From the NCBI RefSeq assembly GCF_003985155.1, contig NZ_ML133687.1, positions 899,144 through 963,143 of the forward strand: DNA of 64,000 nt, in the 5' to 3' direction. The notes under the pieces were generated by a model, which saw only the letters and a list, made by a program, of their open reading frames with translations, searched no databases and had not been told where the DNA came from. Position numbers and translations under genes: made by a program. Positions 1-8,556 of the stretch are shown piece by piece. Positions within the stretch are counted from its first letter, which is position 1, and each line of letters starts with the position of its first letter. This stretch comes from Rhizobium vallis (GTDB lineage: Bacteria > Pseudomonadota > Alphaproteobacteria > Rhizobiales > Rhizobiaceae).

Positions 1-357
1 GGCGATGCCGCCTTCCTCAAGTTCGGCAAAGAGCGGCTGAACGTTGCGCATCGCCACTTCGCCTGTCGTCGAGTAGCGCGTATGGCCGATCGACATGCTG
101 CCGGGCAGGCGGGCGAGGGTCATCGGATTGGTATAGTGGTCGCCGACAAGGCCCATATGGCGCTCTTGATAGAAGCGCTTACCGTCGAAGGAGACAATGC
201 CCGCCGCTTCCTGCCCGCGATGCTGCAGGGCATGCAGGCCAAGCGCCGTCAGGGCCGCGGCATCAGGGTGTCCCAGAATTCCGAAAACACCGCATTCTTC
301 ATGCAGCGTATCTCCGTCGAGCGGATCGTCGGTCGGGATGGCATGGGACTGGTTCAT
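1..357 (-). CDS. purF: Amidophosphoribosyltransferase PurF, N-terminal part (cut by window edge)
   Basis: Catalyses the first committed step of purine synthesis: PRPP plus glutamine gives phosphoribosylamine. Only the first 119 codons are inside the window, and the gene continues past base 1. The translation starts MNQSHAIPTDDP and contains ECGVFGILGHPDAA, where the Cys (residue 26) is the N-terminal nucleophile that becomes residue 1 after propeptide removal. LQHRGQEAAGI and IGHTRYSTTG follow; both are hallmarks of class II glutamine amidotransferases. cvpA lies 150 bp upstream on the same strand, the usual cvpA-purF order. The ATG at 357 gives the short propeptide expected for this family. 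Confidence 0.95.
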   Translation of the reverse strand, partial: MNQSHAIPTDDPLDGDTLHEECGVFGILGHPDAAALTALGLHALQHRGQEAAGIVSFDGKRFYQERHMGLVGDHYTNPMTLARLPGSMSIGHTRYSTTGEVAMRNVQPLFAELEEGGIA

Positions 358-507
358 TTCTGCGGGCCTCTGCTCTCACAAGAATGGATCGGCATTTCCA
401 GAAATAACTGAAGCCCGGCAGAGCTGGAATGCCCGGCCGGACCCCTCATTTCACGTCCCGCTCAAATGGCAATTGCCTCAAGGCGGGTCAAGCTCTTGAA
501 CACTGTG

Positions 508-1125
508 TCAATTCGCCGGCTGCTGTGCAGGCGCAGTCGGTGCGTCTTCCGCCGGAGCCTGGTCGCCCGTCGGCGGATTGGTACCTTCAGCGCCCTGTGC
601 CGGCGGCTGAAGCTTATCACGGATGCTCGCCGGTATCATCTGGGCAAATTGTTCCGGCAGAACCGATTTCAGCTTCACGACCATCGAATCCAGGAAGGGT
701 TTCGACTTCGCGTTGTTGACCCAGGCGGGACGGTGGTCGACATCGACCAGCCAGTTCCAGAAGGCGACGGCAACGACCAGCAGCAGCACGCCGCGCGCTG
801 CCCCGAACAGGAAGCCGAGCGTGCGATCGAGCGCGCCAACGCGGCTGTCGATGATGAAATCGGCGATCTTCATGGTGATGAAGGAGATGACGATGAGCGC
901 GATCAGGAAGACGACCGCTGCCGAACCGACGATCGCGATGCGGTCGTCATCGGTGTATTTCTTCGCGTAGGGCAGCAGGTACGGATAGAGGTAATAGGCA
1001 GCCGCCGCCGAACCGCCCCAGCTTGCGATCGAGAGGATCTCGCGCGAGAAGCCGCGGACCATCGCCAGCACGGCGGAGAAGAGCACGACGCCGATGACAA
1101 TACCGTCGAAAATCGTAATGGGCAT
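508..1125 (-). CDS. cvpA: CvpA family inner-membrane protein
   Basis: A 205-residue membrane protein of the CvpA (colicin V production) family, whose exact function is still debated; it has been linked to envelope homeostasis and to purF expression. The start MPITIFDGIVIGVVLFSAVL leads into four hydrophobic segments within about residues 1-125, including AAAYYLYPYLLPY and GVLLLVVAVAFWNWLV. The C-terminal 60 residues are Pro/Ala-rich and look disordered. The conserved RGFSREILSIASWG loop after the first helix fits the family. It lies directly upstream of purF, its standard place, and downstream of radA on the same strand. Confidence 0.9.
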   Translation of the reverse strand: MPITIFDGIVIGVVLFSAVLAMVRGFSREILSIASWGGSAAAAYYLYPYLLPYAKKYTDDDRIAIVGSAAVVFLIALIVISFITMKIADFIIDSRVGALDRTLGFLFGAARGVLLLVVAVAFWNWLVDVDHRPAWVNNAKSKPFLDSMVVKLKSVLPEQFAQMIPASIRDKLQPPAQGAEGTNPPTGDQAPAEDAPTAPAQQPAN

Positions 1126-1215
1126 GTAATTTCAACTCCAGGACTGCCGCTTGGCGGCCGTGTCGTGCCTTATCGTGTGCCTCCTATATCATCACCAATC
1201 TTGGCAATGAAAGGA

Positions 1216-2616
1216 TCAAACCTCGTCTTCCACACGCAGCGCTCCCTTCGACCCGGCGATGCGCGCGACCAGATCCGGCAGGCTTTCGACCTCGCTCCAG
1301 CGTCCGCCTGAGCCCTTCGGCAGTTCGGCGGAGGCAGATGGAAGCAGCGCTGCCGAAAACCCCAGCTTCTCGGCTTCCTTGAGGCGCTGGGCGGTGTGCG
1401 CAACCGGCCGGATGGCGCCCGACAGGCTGACTTCGCCGAAATAGACGCAATCGGCAGGAAGGGCAATACCGGCAAGCGAGGAAACGAGCGCTGAAGCGAC
1501 GGCGAGATCGGCCGCCGGTTCGGAGATGCGATAACCGCCGGCGATATTGAGATAGACGTCGTGCTGGCCGAGCCTGACGCCGCAATGGGCTTCCAGCACC
1601 GCCAGGATCATCGACAACCGGGCAGAATCCCAACCGACCACGGCGCGCCGCGGTGTGCCGAGCGAGGTCGGCGCCACCAGCGCCTGTACTTCGACGAGCA
1701 CGGGACGCGTACCCTCCATGCCGGCAAAGACCGCGGCACCCGGCGATTTCTCGTTGCGCTCGCCGAGGAAGAGTTCCGAGGGGTTGGCGACTTCGCGCAA
1801 GCCCTTGTCGGACATTTCGAAGACGCCGATCTCGTCGGTCGGGCCGAAACGGTTCTTGACGGTGCGCAGGATGCGGTAGTGATGGCCGCGATCACCCTCG
1901 AAATAGAGCACGGCGTCGACCATGTGCTCGACGACGCGCGGGCCGGCAATCTGCCCGTCCTTGGTCACGTGGCCAACGAGAACCATGGCGGCGCCGGTCT
2001 GCTTGGCGAAACGGATCATCGACTGCACGCCGGTGCGCACTTGCGTCACCGTTCCCGGCGCGGATTCGGCAAGTTCGCTCCATAAGGTCTGAATGGAATC
2101 GATGATGACGAGGTCCGGCCGCTTGCCTTCAGCGAGCGTCGCCAGAATATCCTCGACATTGGTTTCGGCCGCCAGCATCACGTCGGTATCGGCCGCGGCA
2201 AGGCGCTGCGCCCGCAGCCGAACCTGGGCAACGGCTTCTTCGCCGGAGACGTAGATGATCTTATGGCCGCGCCGCGCAAGGGCGGCGGCAGCCTGCATCA
2301 GCAGCGTTGATTTGCCGATGCCGGGATCGCCGCCGATCAGCACTGCCGATCCACGCACGAAGCCGCCGCCGAGCGCCCGGTCGAGTTCCGACATGGCGGT
2401 GTGGATGCGCGGCGCCTCCTCGATTTCGCCCGACAGCGCCGTCAGCGCCACCGGCCGGCCCTTCTTCGGCGTCTTGCCTGGGCCGGAGCCGATCCCACCC
2501 ATCGGGTCTTCCTCGACGATGGTGTTCCATTCGCCGCAGTTCTCGCATTTTCCGGCCCAGCGGTTATGAACCGTGCCGCAATTCTGGCAGATGAATTGTG
2601 TCCTCGCCTTCGCCAT
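1216..2616 (-). CDS. radA: DNA repair protein RadA (Sms)
   Basis: RecA-like ATPase that helps branch migration in recombinational repair. It has 466 residues from the ATG at 2616; a TTG one codon earlier (2619) is less likely, and AAAGAG sits six bases before the ATG. Order of domains: N-terminal C4 zinc finger (CQNCGTVHNRWAGKCENCGE, about residues 10-30), Walker A GGDPGIGKST (about 96-105), the RadA signature KNRFGPTDEIGVFEM (about 255-270), and a Lon-like S5 domain at the C terminus (DLAVASALVSS, VYFGEVSLSGAIRPV). The length is normal for the family. It lies between alr upstream and cvpA-purF downstream, all on the minus strand. Confidence 0.97.
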   Translation of the reverse strand: MAKARTQFICQNCGTVHNRWAGKCENCGEWNTIVEEDPMGGIGSGPGKTPKKGRPVALTALSGEIEEAPRIHTAMSELDRALGGGFVRGSAVLIGGDPGIGKSTLLMQAAAALARRGHKIIYVSGEEAVAQVRLRAQRLAAADTDVMLAAETNVEDILATLAEGKRPDLVIIDSIQTLWSELAESAPGTVTQVRTGVQSMIRFAKQTGAAMVLVGHVTKDGQIAGPRVVEHMVDAVLYFEGDRGHHYRILRTVKNRFGPTDEIGVFEMSDKGLREVANPSELFLGERNEKSPGAAVFAGMEGTRPVLVEVQALVAPTSLGTPRRAVVGWDSARLSMILAVLEAHCGVRLGQHDVYLNIAGGYRISEPAADLAVASALVSSLAGIALPADCVYFGEVSLSGAIRPVAHTAQRLKEAEKLGFSAALLPSASAELPKGSGGRWSEVESLPDLVARIAGSKGALRVEDEV

Positions 2617-2780
2617 CAATTACTCTTTCAGTCCGGGTTCCCGAGGCAAGCAGATACCCCGCTTCATCGAATCATTGTCGTGCTTGAGATAATGGCTATC
2701 GCGACGGATCAAAACTAATGATTTCCCCATCAGCGCGCCCGTGCCTATCTTTTGCCTCTGCACATCCGGAACGGTGGAAG

Positions 2781-3416
2781 ATGTTCGATTATTCGCTCGC
2801 GCACTGGCTTGCATTTCTGTCTGCGGCGGTTTTGCTTAACCTCTCGCCCGGCCCCGATATCGCGTTCATCCTCGGTCACACGATGAAAAGCGGAAAACGT
2901 GCCGGTTTTTCCGCACTGTTCGGCGTCTGGTCCGGCGCGTGCCTGCATGTGCTGATGGCGGCACTCGGCCTTTCCGCCGTGCTTGCCGCTTCTGCCGTCG
3001 CCTTCTCCACGGTCAAATGGATCGGCGCCGCCTATCTCGTCTGGCTCGGCATCCAGGCATTGCGCGCCAGCGGCGGGAATGGCCTGATAAAGGCTGCGGG
3101 TGAAGAAATGCCGGTCGTAAGGATCTACCGGCAAGGAATTCTGGTGTCGCTACTCAATCCGAAGGTGGCGATATTCTTCCTGGCCTTCCTGCCGCAATTC
3201 GTCGTCGAAAGAGCAGGGCCGGCATGGGGCCAGCTGATGCTGCATGGCGGGCTCATCATCGTTGTCGCCGCCTTCATCGAACCGCCGCTCGTCCTTCTCG
3301 GAGGGCGCCTTGCCGATGCACTCAGGCACAATCAAAAAGTCGGGTTATGGCTCGACCGCGGCCTCGGCGCGCTTTTCGTCGCGCTCGGTATCCGGCTTGC
3401 ACTCAGCAGCCGCTGA
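2781..3416 (+). CDS. LysE/RhtB family amino-acid exporter
   Basis: A small inner-membrane exporter of the LysE/RhtB family, which typically exports amino acids or homoserine lactones; the substrate cannot be told from sequence. From the ATG at 2781 it is 211 residues, the family's usual length; an in-frame opening from 2718 adds a non-conserved tail. The N terminus carries the signature LNLSPGPDIAFILGHTMKSG (about residues 20-40), followed by five or six hydrophobic segments and LNPKVAIFFLAFLPQFV (about 135-150), also typical. It runs against alr and radA, with its stop only 9 bp from the alr stop. It interrupts what is otherwise a minus-strand housekeeping run. Confidence 0.9.
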   Translation: MFDYSLAHWLAFLSAAVLLNLSPGPDIAFILGHTMKSGKRAGFSALFGVWSGACLHVLMAALGLSAVLAASAVAFSTVKWIGAAYLVWLGIQALRASGGNGLIKAAGEEMPVVRIYRQGILVSLLNPKVAIFFLAFLPQFVVERAGPAWGQLMLHGGLIIVVAAFIEPPLVLLGGRLADALRHNQKVGLWLDRGLGALFVALGIRLALSSR

Positions 3417-3425
3417 GAAGCGCGC

Positions 3426-4589
3426 TTATTCCTCAGCGACATAGCGTCGCTCATGACGAAGCCCCATGCTGGTCAGGATCTCGTATCCGATCGTGCCCGC
3501 TGCCCGCGCCACGTCGTCCACGGGCACGTTCTTTCCGAACAGCTCGACATAATCCCCGGCGCGCACCGCATTCTCAGGCAGGTCGGTGATATCGAAAATC
3601 GTCAGGTCCATGGTGATCCGGCCCGCGATCGGCACTTTTTGCCCGGCGATGAAGCCTTGCCCGCCTTGCGGCACTGCCTGGCGCAGCGGCACGCCGCCGC
3701 TCGACTGGCTGCGCATGTAACCGTCGGCATACCCGGCAGAGGCGATCGCCAGCCGGCTCTCACGGCGAAGCTGCAGCGCCCGCCCGTAGCCGACCGTCTC
3801 GCCGGCCTGGACGGTGCGCACCTGGATGATGCGTGCTTCGGCGGTTGCGACCGGCCGCATCGGGTTCGCTAGGTCATTGACCGCCTCGCCGCCATAAAGC
3901 GCGATGCCGGGACGGGTCAGGTCGAAGTGATAATCCTCGCCGAGAAAGATGCCGGCCGAGGCGGCAAGACTTGCATCGATGCCTTCATAGGCGGCGCTAA
4001 CCCTGCGGAATGATTCGAGCTGCCGCTTGTTCATCGTATGAGCAGGATCGTCGCCGCAGGCGAGGTGGCTCATGACGAGCACAGGCGCAAAACTCGCCGG
4101 CCGCGAGACGTCGTCGGCAAGCGCGATCGCATCGTTCATGCCGAGCCCCAGCCGGTTGAAGCCGGTATCGACATGCAGCGCGCAAGGGTAATCACCATAA
4201 TCGGCAAGCACTGCCATCCAGAAGGCGAGCTGTTCGTCAGAGGAAATCACCGGCACCAGGTCGTTCTCGAAGAAGCGCCGCTCGGTGCCGGGCCATATGC
4301 CTGAGAGCACGAAGATACGCGCTTCGGGCGCGTAGAGGCGAAGTGTTACACCCTCGTCGACTGTCGCGACGAAGAAATCGCGGGCACCTGCCATATAAAG
4401 CGCTTCGCCGGCATCCTCGATTCCCATGCCGTAAGCATCCGCCTTGACGACTGCCGAGGCGCGCGCAGCACCGGAGCGGCGCGCCATGTCGCGCCAGTTC
4501 TCGGTCAGTGCCGTCAGGTCGACGGTCAGCCGCAGACCTGCGGAAGCGAAAAGGTCGTCGTCTTCGAAGGGGATGGGAAAATCTGTCAT
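3426..4589 (-). CDS. alr: Alanine racemase
   Basis: PLP enzyme that makes D-alanine for peptidoglycan. It has 387 residues from the ATG at 4589 (MTDFPIPFEDDD); a frame extension to 4616 is not conserved-looking. The PLP lysine is in VVKADAYGMG (about residues 47-56). The second catalytic base, a Tyr, lies in the C-terminal beta domain, with VGYGRALQL and SAGYADGYMRSQS nearby. HVDTGFNRLGL and LYGGEAVN are other fold-type III racemase motifs. The C terminus holds TIGYEILTSMG, the usual end of Alr. The gene belongs with dnaB upstream and radA downstream, although plus-strand genes now separate them. Confidence 0.95.
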   Translation of the reverse strand: MTDFPIPFEDDDLFASAGLRLTVDLTALTENWRDMARRSGAARASAVVKADAYGMGIEDAGEALYMAGARDFFVATVDEGVTLRLYAPEARIFVLSGIWPGTERRFFENDLVPVISSDEQLAFWMAVLADYGDYPCALHVDTGFNRLGLGMNDAIALADDVSRPASFAPVLVMSHLACGDDPAHTMNKRQLESFRRVSAAYEGIDASLAASAGIFLGEDYHFDLTRPGIALYGGEAVNDLANPMRPVATAEARIIQVRTVQAGETVGYGRALQLRRESRLAIASAGYADGYMRSQSSGGVPLRQAVPQGGQGFIAGQKVPIAGRITMDLTIFDITDLPENAVRAGDYVELFGKNVPVDDVARAAGTIGYEILTSMGLRHERRYVAEE

Positions 4590-4683
4590 GAATCGCCATG
4601 CATAAAGAGAAGCCAAGTCACTTCAGACACTTTAGAGAGCATTATGGCAAAGAGAAAGTGCAGTACGTTCTTCCCCTTGGCGG

Positions 4684-4700
4684 TGATCACTTTTGTTCAA
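4684..4700 (+). promoter_or_regulatory. 17-bp motif, copy 1 (upstream of AraC gene)
   Basis: TGATCACTTTTGTTCAA lies 33 bp before the ATG of the AraC-type regulator at 4734. A copy differing at one base occurs at 5589..5605, 53 bp before azlC. Two near-identical 17-mers, each in front of one transcription unit of the same module, suggest a binding site of the regulator itself. Seen: the repeat. Inferred: the function. Confidence 0.55.
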
Positions 4701-4733
4701 GACGCGAGCTGGCTGTCGCGCTAATCTGGACGG

Positions 4734-5591
4734 ATGCAAAATGTTTCGCAAAAAGAAGCGGCGGAAGCCATGCCGCTTGCCAAGGTGGAATCGGCCCGCT
4801 TCTGGCGCGACAGCCGCTTCCTCGGCATGGAGTGCCTGAGCGCCAGCTTCCTGACGCATGAATATGCGCCACATGCCCACGACACATTCAGCATCGGCGC
4901 GATCGAAAGCGGCACCCAGATCGCCACGCTGGGCGGCAGGCGGGAGGAGACCGGCCCGGGCGACCTTTACCTGATCGATCCCGGCGTCATTCACGACGGC
5001 GCTCCCGGCGGTGAGGGCTATCGCTACCGCATGATCTATCCGGATACGCAGCTGTTCATCGACATTCTGGAGGATGTAACGGGCAAGGCCTTCCACGCGA
5101 CGCCCTCTTTCTCCAAGGCGCTTCCGCGCGATCCGCAGCTCGCGAAAGCCTTTCATGCCGCGCACCGCGTGCTCGAAAGCGGTGCGGGCGCGCTGGAATC
5201 GGATGAAAACATGTTCTCGGTGCTTGCCGCGATTTTCGCGCGTTACGGCAGCACGATCGTCCTGCCGGTCGATACGCAGGAACGCAACGCCGTTGCCCGA
5301 GCCCGCGAATATCTCATCGAGAATTTTGCCAGCGATGTCGGCTTGGAGGAACTGGCGGGCGTGGCGAGGCTGAGCCGCGCGCATCTGATCCGTGCTTTCC
5401 GAAGAGAATATCACATCACGCCGCACGCCTTCCTGACGGACCGGCGAATCCAGATGGCCCGCCGGTTGTTGCGGGAAGGCCGCATGTCGGCCGATGTCGC
5501 CCTCGAATGCGGTTTTGCCGATCAGGCGCATTTCACCCGCCACTTCAAGGCACGCACCGGCGTCACCCCCGGCCAGTTCCGCAACGGCTGA
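4734..5591 (+). CDS. AraC family transcriptional regulator (cupin sensor plus HTH)
   Basis: A 285-residue regulator with an N-terminal AraC-binding cupin domain (HEYAPHAHDTFSIG about residues 42-55; GPGDLYLIDPGVIHDG about 73-88) and a C-terminal double helix-turn-helix (ARAREYLIENFASDVGLEEL, then LSRAHLIRAFRREYHITPH and ADQAHFTRHFKARTGVTP, about residues 185-283). The cupin type is common in regulators placed beside amino-acid exporters. azlC starts 67 bp downstream on the same strand, so the likely target is azlCD. The effector is probably a branched-chain or related amino acid; this is inference. Start at ATG 4734; a second ATG at residue 13 is possible. The TGA stop forms the first bases of motif copy 2. 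Confidence 0.92.
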   Translation: MQNVSQKEAAEAMPLAKVESARFWRDSRFLGMECLSASFLTHEYAPHAHDTFSIGAIESGTQIATLGGRREETGPGDLYLIDPGVIHDGAPGGEGYRYRMIYPDTQLFIDILEDVTGKAFHATPSFSKALPRDPQLAKAFHAAHRVLESGAGALESDENMFSVLAAIFARYGSTIVLPVDTQERNAVARAREYLIENFASDVGLEELAGVARLSRAHLIRAFRREYHITPHAFLTDRRIQMARRLLREGRMSADVALECGFADQAHFTRHFKARTGVTPGQFRNG

Positions 5592-5605
5592 TCACTTTCG
5601 TTCAA
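5589..5605 (+). promoter_or_regulatory. 17-bp motif, copy 2 (upstream of azlC)
   Basis: TGATCACTTTCGTTCAA matches copy 1 (4684..4700) at 16 of 17 positions. Its first three bases are the stop codon of the AraC gene, and azlC begins 53 bp further on. The sharing between two regulatory regions 0.9 kb apart makes chance unlikely and marks it as the probable operator for azlCD. Confidence 0.55.
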
Positions 5606-5658
5606 TACAGCCCTTGCAGGCTCGGCTACCTCTCAGCGATCTTGATGAGGAGGTTGCC

Positions 5659-6363
5659 ATGTTGCAGCAAAGCCGGCCGGCCGGCGAATTTTTTGCCGGA
5701 ATGCGCGCCATTTTTCCGCTGATCGTCGCCGTTTTCCCGATCGGCCTCGTCTTCGGTGCCGTCTCGGCCACGAAGGGGCTATCGGCTCTGGAAACGACGC
5801 TGATGAGTGCGCTTGTCTTTGCCGGCGGCTCGCAGTTCGTGGCGATGGATATCTGGACGCATCCGACAAGCTGGATCGGCATCGGCTTTGCCGCATTGCT
5901 CGTCAATATCCGCCACGTGCTGATGAGCGCCTCGATCGGCACGAAGATGCAGTCCTTTTCCTGCATCAAACGCTATGTCGCTATGCTGTTCCTTGCCGAC
6001 GAGCTCTGGGCGATGGCGGAATTTCGTGCCGGCAGCACACGGCTCACACCCGCTTGGTATGCCGGCATCGTCGCGCCTTTCTATCTCACCTGGGTCGGAT
6101 CGTCGCTCGCCGGTGCGCTGCTCGGCGCCTTTCTTGGCGATCCCTCGCTGATCGGGCTCGATTTCGCTTTTCCGGCCGTCTTCGTCGTGCTGGTCATGGG
6201 TTTCTGGAAAGGCCCGGAAACCGGCGCCGTGCTTGCCGCAAGCGCAATTGCGGCCGTCGCGGTTCACCACTTCGTACCTGGGGTCTGGTATATCGCTGCT
6301 GGCGCACTGGCCGGGCTGGCGACGGCGCTCTGGAAAGTCAGGACGAAGGAGCAGGCGGCATGA
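5659..6363 (+). CDS. azlC: AzlC family branched-chain amino acid exporter, large subunit
   Basis: Large subunit of the two-part AzlCD exporter, whose characterised members export branched-chain amino acids or analogues. It has 234 residues from the ATG at 5659, preceded by a strong ribosome site (AGGAGG at 5648-5653). An in-frame opening back to 5494 overlaps the AraC gene and lacks conserved features. The N terminus FFAGMRAIFPLIVAVFPIGL, AGGSQFVAMDI, NIRHVLMSASI and LADELWAM are AzlC hallmarks, and several hydrophobic helices follow. Its stop overlaps the azlD start by 4 bp (ATGA), so the two are translationally coupled. Confidence 0.93.
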   Translation: MLQQSRPAGEFFAGMRAIFPLIVAVFPIGLVFGAVSATKGLSALETTLMSALVFAGGSQFVAMDIWTHPTSWIGIGFAALLVNIRHVLMSASIGTKMQSFSCIKRYVAMLFLADELWAMAEFRAGSTRLTPAWYAGIVAPFYLTWVGSSLAGALLGAFLGDPSLIGLDFAFPAVFVVLVMGFWKGPETGAVLAASAIAAVAVHHFVPGVWYIAAGALAGLATALWKVRTKEQAA

Positions 6364-6662
6364 CGCTTGATATCAATACCCTGCTCGCCATCCTCGCGAT
6401 GACCGTTGCAACGGTTTTCACCCGCATCAGCGGCCTCGCGCTGATCCGCTATATCGACATGGACGAGCGCCGCAGAACGGCGATCGAGGCCATTCCGCCG
6501 GCCGTGCTAATGGCCGTCATTGCGCCCACCGCTTTTGCGACCGGCTGGGCCGAGGCGCTGGCATGTGCGGCAACGGCGGTGGCCGCACGCCACTTGCCGA
6601 TGCTGGCCAGCATCGTCGTCGGCGTTGCAACGGTGGCTTTGCTCCGGGCCGCGGGCCTCTGA
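6360..6662 (+). CDS. azlD: AzlD family branched-chain amino acid exporter, small subunit
   Basis: A 100-residue membrane protein with three to four hydrophobic segments, the usual size for AzlD. It has the typical N-terminal stretch VATVFTRISGLALI followed by PAVLMAVIAPTAFA. The ATG at 6360 overlaps the azlC stop as ATGA. Together with AzlC it should form one exporter in the inner membrane. The module AraC-azlC-azlD is transcribed against dnaB, with 24 bp between the azlD and dnaB stops. Confidence 0.9.
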   Translation: MTLDINTLLAILAMTVATVFTRISGLALIRYIDMDERRRTAIEAIPPAVLMAVIAPTAFATGWAEALACAATAVAARHLPMLASIVVGVATVALLRAAGL

Positions 6663-6686
6663 CGGAAGTTGACGCGGAAGCCCGCG

Positions 6687-8183
6687 TCAATGTTCCTCAT
6701 ACTGCGTAAAGGAGGGATCGGCGAGATCGGCAAACCGCGTGAATTCCGCCTGGAAGGCGAGCTTCACCGTGCCTGTCGGTCCGTGGCGCTGCTTGGCGAT
6801 GATGACGTCCGCCGTGCCCTTCACTTTGTCGAACAGCGCTTCCCATTCCGGATATTTCGGATCGTGAGGATCGCGCGGCTCCTGGTTCTTGATGTAATAT
6901 TCCTCGCGGAACACGAAGAGCACGACGTCGGCGTCCTGTTCGATCGAACCGGATTCGCGAAGGTCGGAAAGCTGCGGCCGCTTGTCGTCACGGCTTTCGA
7001 CCTGACGCGACAGCTGCGACAGTGCGATGATCGGAACGTTGAGCTCCTTGCCTAGCGCCTTCAGGCCGGTGGTGATCTGGGTGATTTCCTGGACGCGGTT
7101 GTCGCTTGACTTGCCTGAGCCGGTCATCAGCTGCACGTAGTCGACGACAAGCACGTCGAGGCCGCGCTGGCGCTTGAGGCGGCGCGCGCGTGCCGAAAGC
7201 TGGGCGATCGAGATGCCGCCCGTCTGGTCGATATAAAGCGGTACCTTCTGCATCATCATCGAGCAGGCGACGAGCTTTTCGAAATCGGCATCGTTGATGT
7301 CACCGCGGCGGATCTTCGAGGAGGAGACTTCCGTCTGCTCGGAGATGATACGGGTCGCGAGCTGTTCGGACGACATTTCGAGTGAGTAGAAGCCGACGAC
7401 GCCGCCGTTCTTCGCCTTCATGCTGCCGTCAGACTGGACTTCGCCTTCATAGGCGGCGGCGATATTATAGGCGATGTTTGTGGCAAGCGAGGTCTTGCCC
7501 ATGCCGGGGCGTCCTGCCAGCACGATCAAGTCCGAACGCTGCAACCCGCCCATCTTGGAATCCAGCGAATGGATGCCGGTGGAGATGCCGGAAAGGCCGC
7601 CGTCACGTTCCTTGGCGACGGCTGCCATGTCGATCGCCAGTGCGACGGCATCGTTGAAGGACTGGAAGCCGCCGTCGTAACGGCCGTTTTCAGCGAGTTC
7701 GAAGAGGCGACGTTCAGTATCCTCGATCTGCGACTGCGGCGGCATGTCGAGCGGCGCGTCATAAGCGATGTTGACGACATCCTCGCCGATTGTGATTAGC
7801 GCGCGGCGCAGCGCCAGGTCGTAGATCGCCCGGCCGTAATCCTCGGCATTGATGACGGTGACGGCATTGCTGACGAGGCTCGCCAGATATTGCGAAACGG
7901 TCATGTCGCCGACCTTCTCGTCGGCCTTCAGGAAGGTCTTGATCGTCACCGGATTGGCGATCTTGCCCATGCGGATGATATCGCCGGCGACCTCGAAGAT
8001 CTTCCGATGCAGCGGTTCGTAGAGATGGATGGGCTTCAGGAAGTCCGACACCCGGTAATAGGCGTCGTTGTTCATGAGGATGGCACCCAGAAGCGCCTGC
8101 TCGGCTTCGATATTGTTGGGTGCTTCGCGATAGTGCTGCTCCGACGGAGCAACGGCTGCAATCTTTCGAGCGGCGTCGTTCAT
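6687..8183 (-). CDS. dnaB: Replicative DNA helicase DnaB
   Basis: Hexameric 5'-3' helicase at the replication fork. The chosen ATG at 8183 gives 498 residues beginning MNDAARKIAAVAP; another ATG two codons upstream (8189) is equally possible, and a longer opening to 8354 is not conserved-looking. The N-terminal DnaG-interacting domain (PNNIEAEQALLGAILMNNDA, about residues 20-40) is followed by a linker and the RecA-like domain with Walker A AGRPGMGKTSLA and Walker B VLVVDYVQLM. LSQLSRQVESR and LRESGSIEQDADVVLF are also DnaB motifs. There is no intein. The gene is normally next to alr, but azlCD and the AraC gene sit between them here. Confidence 0.97.
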   Translation of the reverse strand: MNDAARKIAAVAPSEQHYREAPNNIEAEQALLGAILMNNDAYYRVSDFLKPIHLYEPLHRKIFEVAGDIIRMGKIANPVTIKTFLKADEKVGDMTVSQYLASLVSNAVTVINAEDYGRAIYDLALRRALITIGEDVVNIAYDAPLDMPPQSQIEDTERRLFELAENGRYDGGFQSFNDAVALAIDMAAVAKERDGGLSGISTGIHSLDSKMGGLQRSDLIVLAGRPGMGKTSLATNIAYNIAAAYEGEVQSDGSMKAKNGGVVGFYSLEMSSEQLATRIISEQTEVSSSKIRRGDINDADFEKLVACSMMMQKVPLYIDQTGGISIAQLSARARRLKRQRGLDVLVVDYVQLMTGSGKSSDNRVQEITQITTGLKALGKELNVPIIALSQLSRQVESRDDKRPQLSDLRESGSIEQDADVVLFVFREEYYIKNQEPRDPHDPKYPEWEALFDKVKGTADVIIAKQRHGPTGTVKLAFQAEFTRFADLADPSFTQYEEH

Positions 8184-8502
8184 TATCATCCGTTCTGTCT
8201 TTTTCCAAATCCGGATTTGCAATTCCGGATGGAGAAAATCAAGGGCCTGTGAAAGCAGCGACGGTTCGCTTTGCCTAAATCCTGAACGCTGTGCCCATTG
8301 TTCGACTTCTCCACAGTCCAAAGCGAGACAAAGGAGAAATACCCGGAGTGTCACCCACAGGACACGGTACGGAGCCGACTCAGCTCATTCGTTCCGGAGT
8401 AGATCATGTTACCGCGATGACATCGGGCACGCAGCAAAAACATCCGGACAATCCCCCGTTAAAAGGTGACCCGTTCGCTGCATGAACACCGGGCGGAAAA
8501 AG
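8184..8502. other. Intergenic region upstream of dnaB, with an inverted repeat
   Basis: About 320 bp without a convincing gene. At 8209..8230 two copies of ATCCGGA/TCCGGAT face each other (ATCCGGATTTGCAATTCCGGAT split by its centre), 26 bp before the dnaB start; this could be an operator or a leader hairpin. The rest shows no coding signature and no tRNA-like fold. The dnaB promoter should be here, but I cannot place its -35/-10 with confidence. Confidence 0.4.
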
Positions 8503-8530
8503 AAAAAGCCCGGCGCGATGGCCGGGCTTT
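8503..8530 (-). terminator. Rho-independent terminator after rplI
   Basis: Arms AAAGCCCGGC (8505-8514) and GCCGGGCTTT (8521-8530) form a perfect 10-bp stem with a 6-base loop. Read on the minus strand it is followed by a T-rich tract (TTTTTCTTTTTC) and lies 27 bp past the rplI stop. Confidence 0.85.
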
Positions 8531-8556
8531 CCTGTCGCGGATGACTCCAGCGAGAA

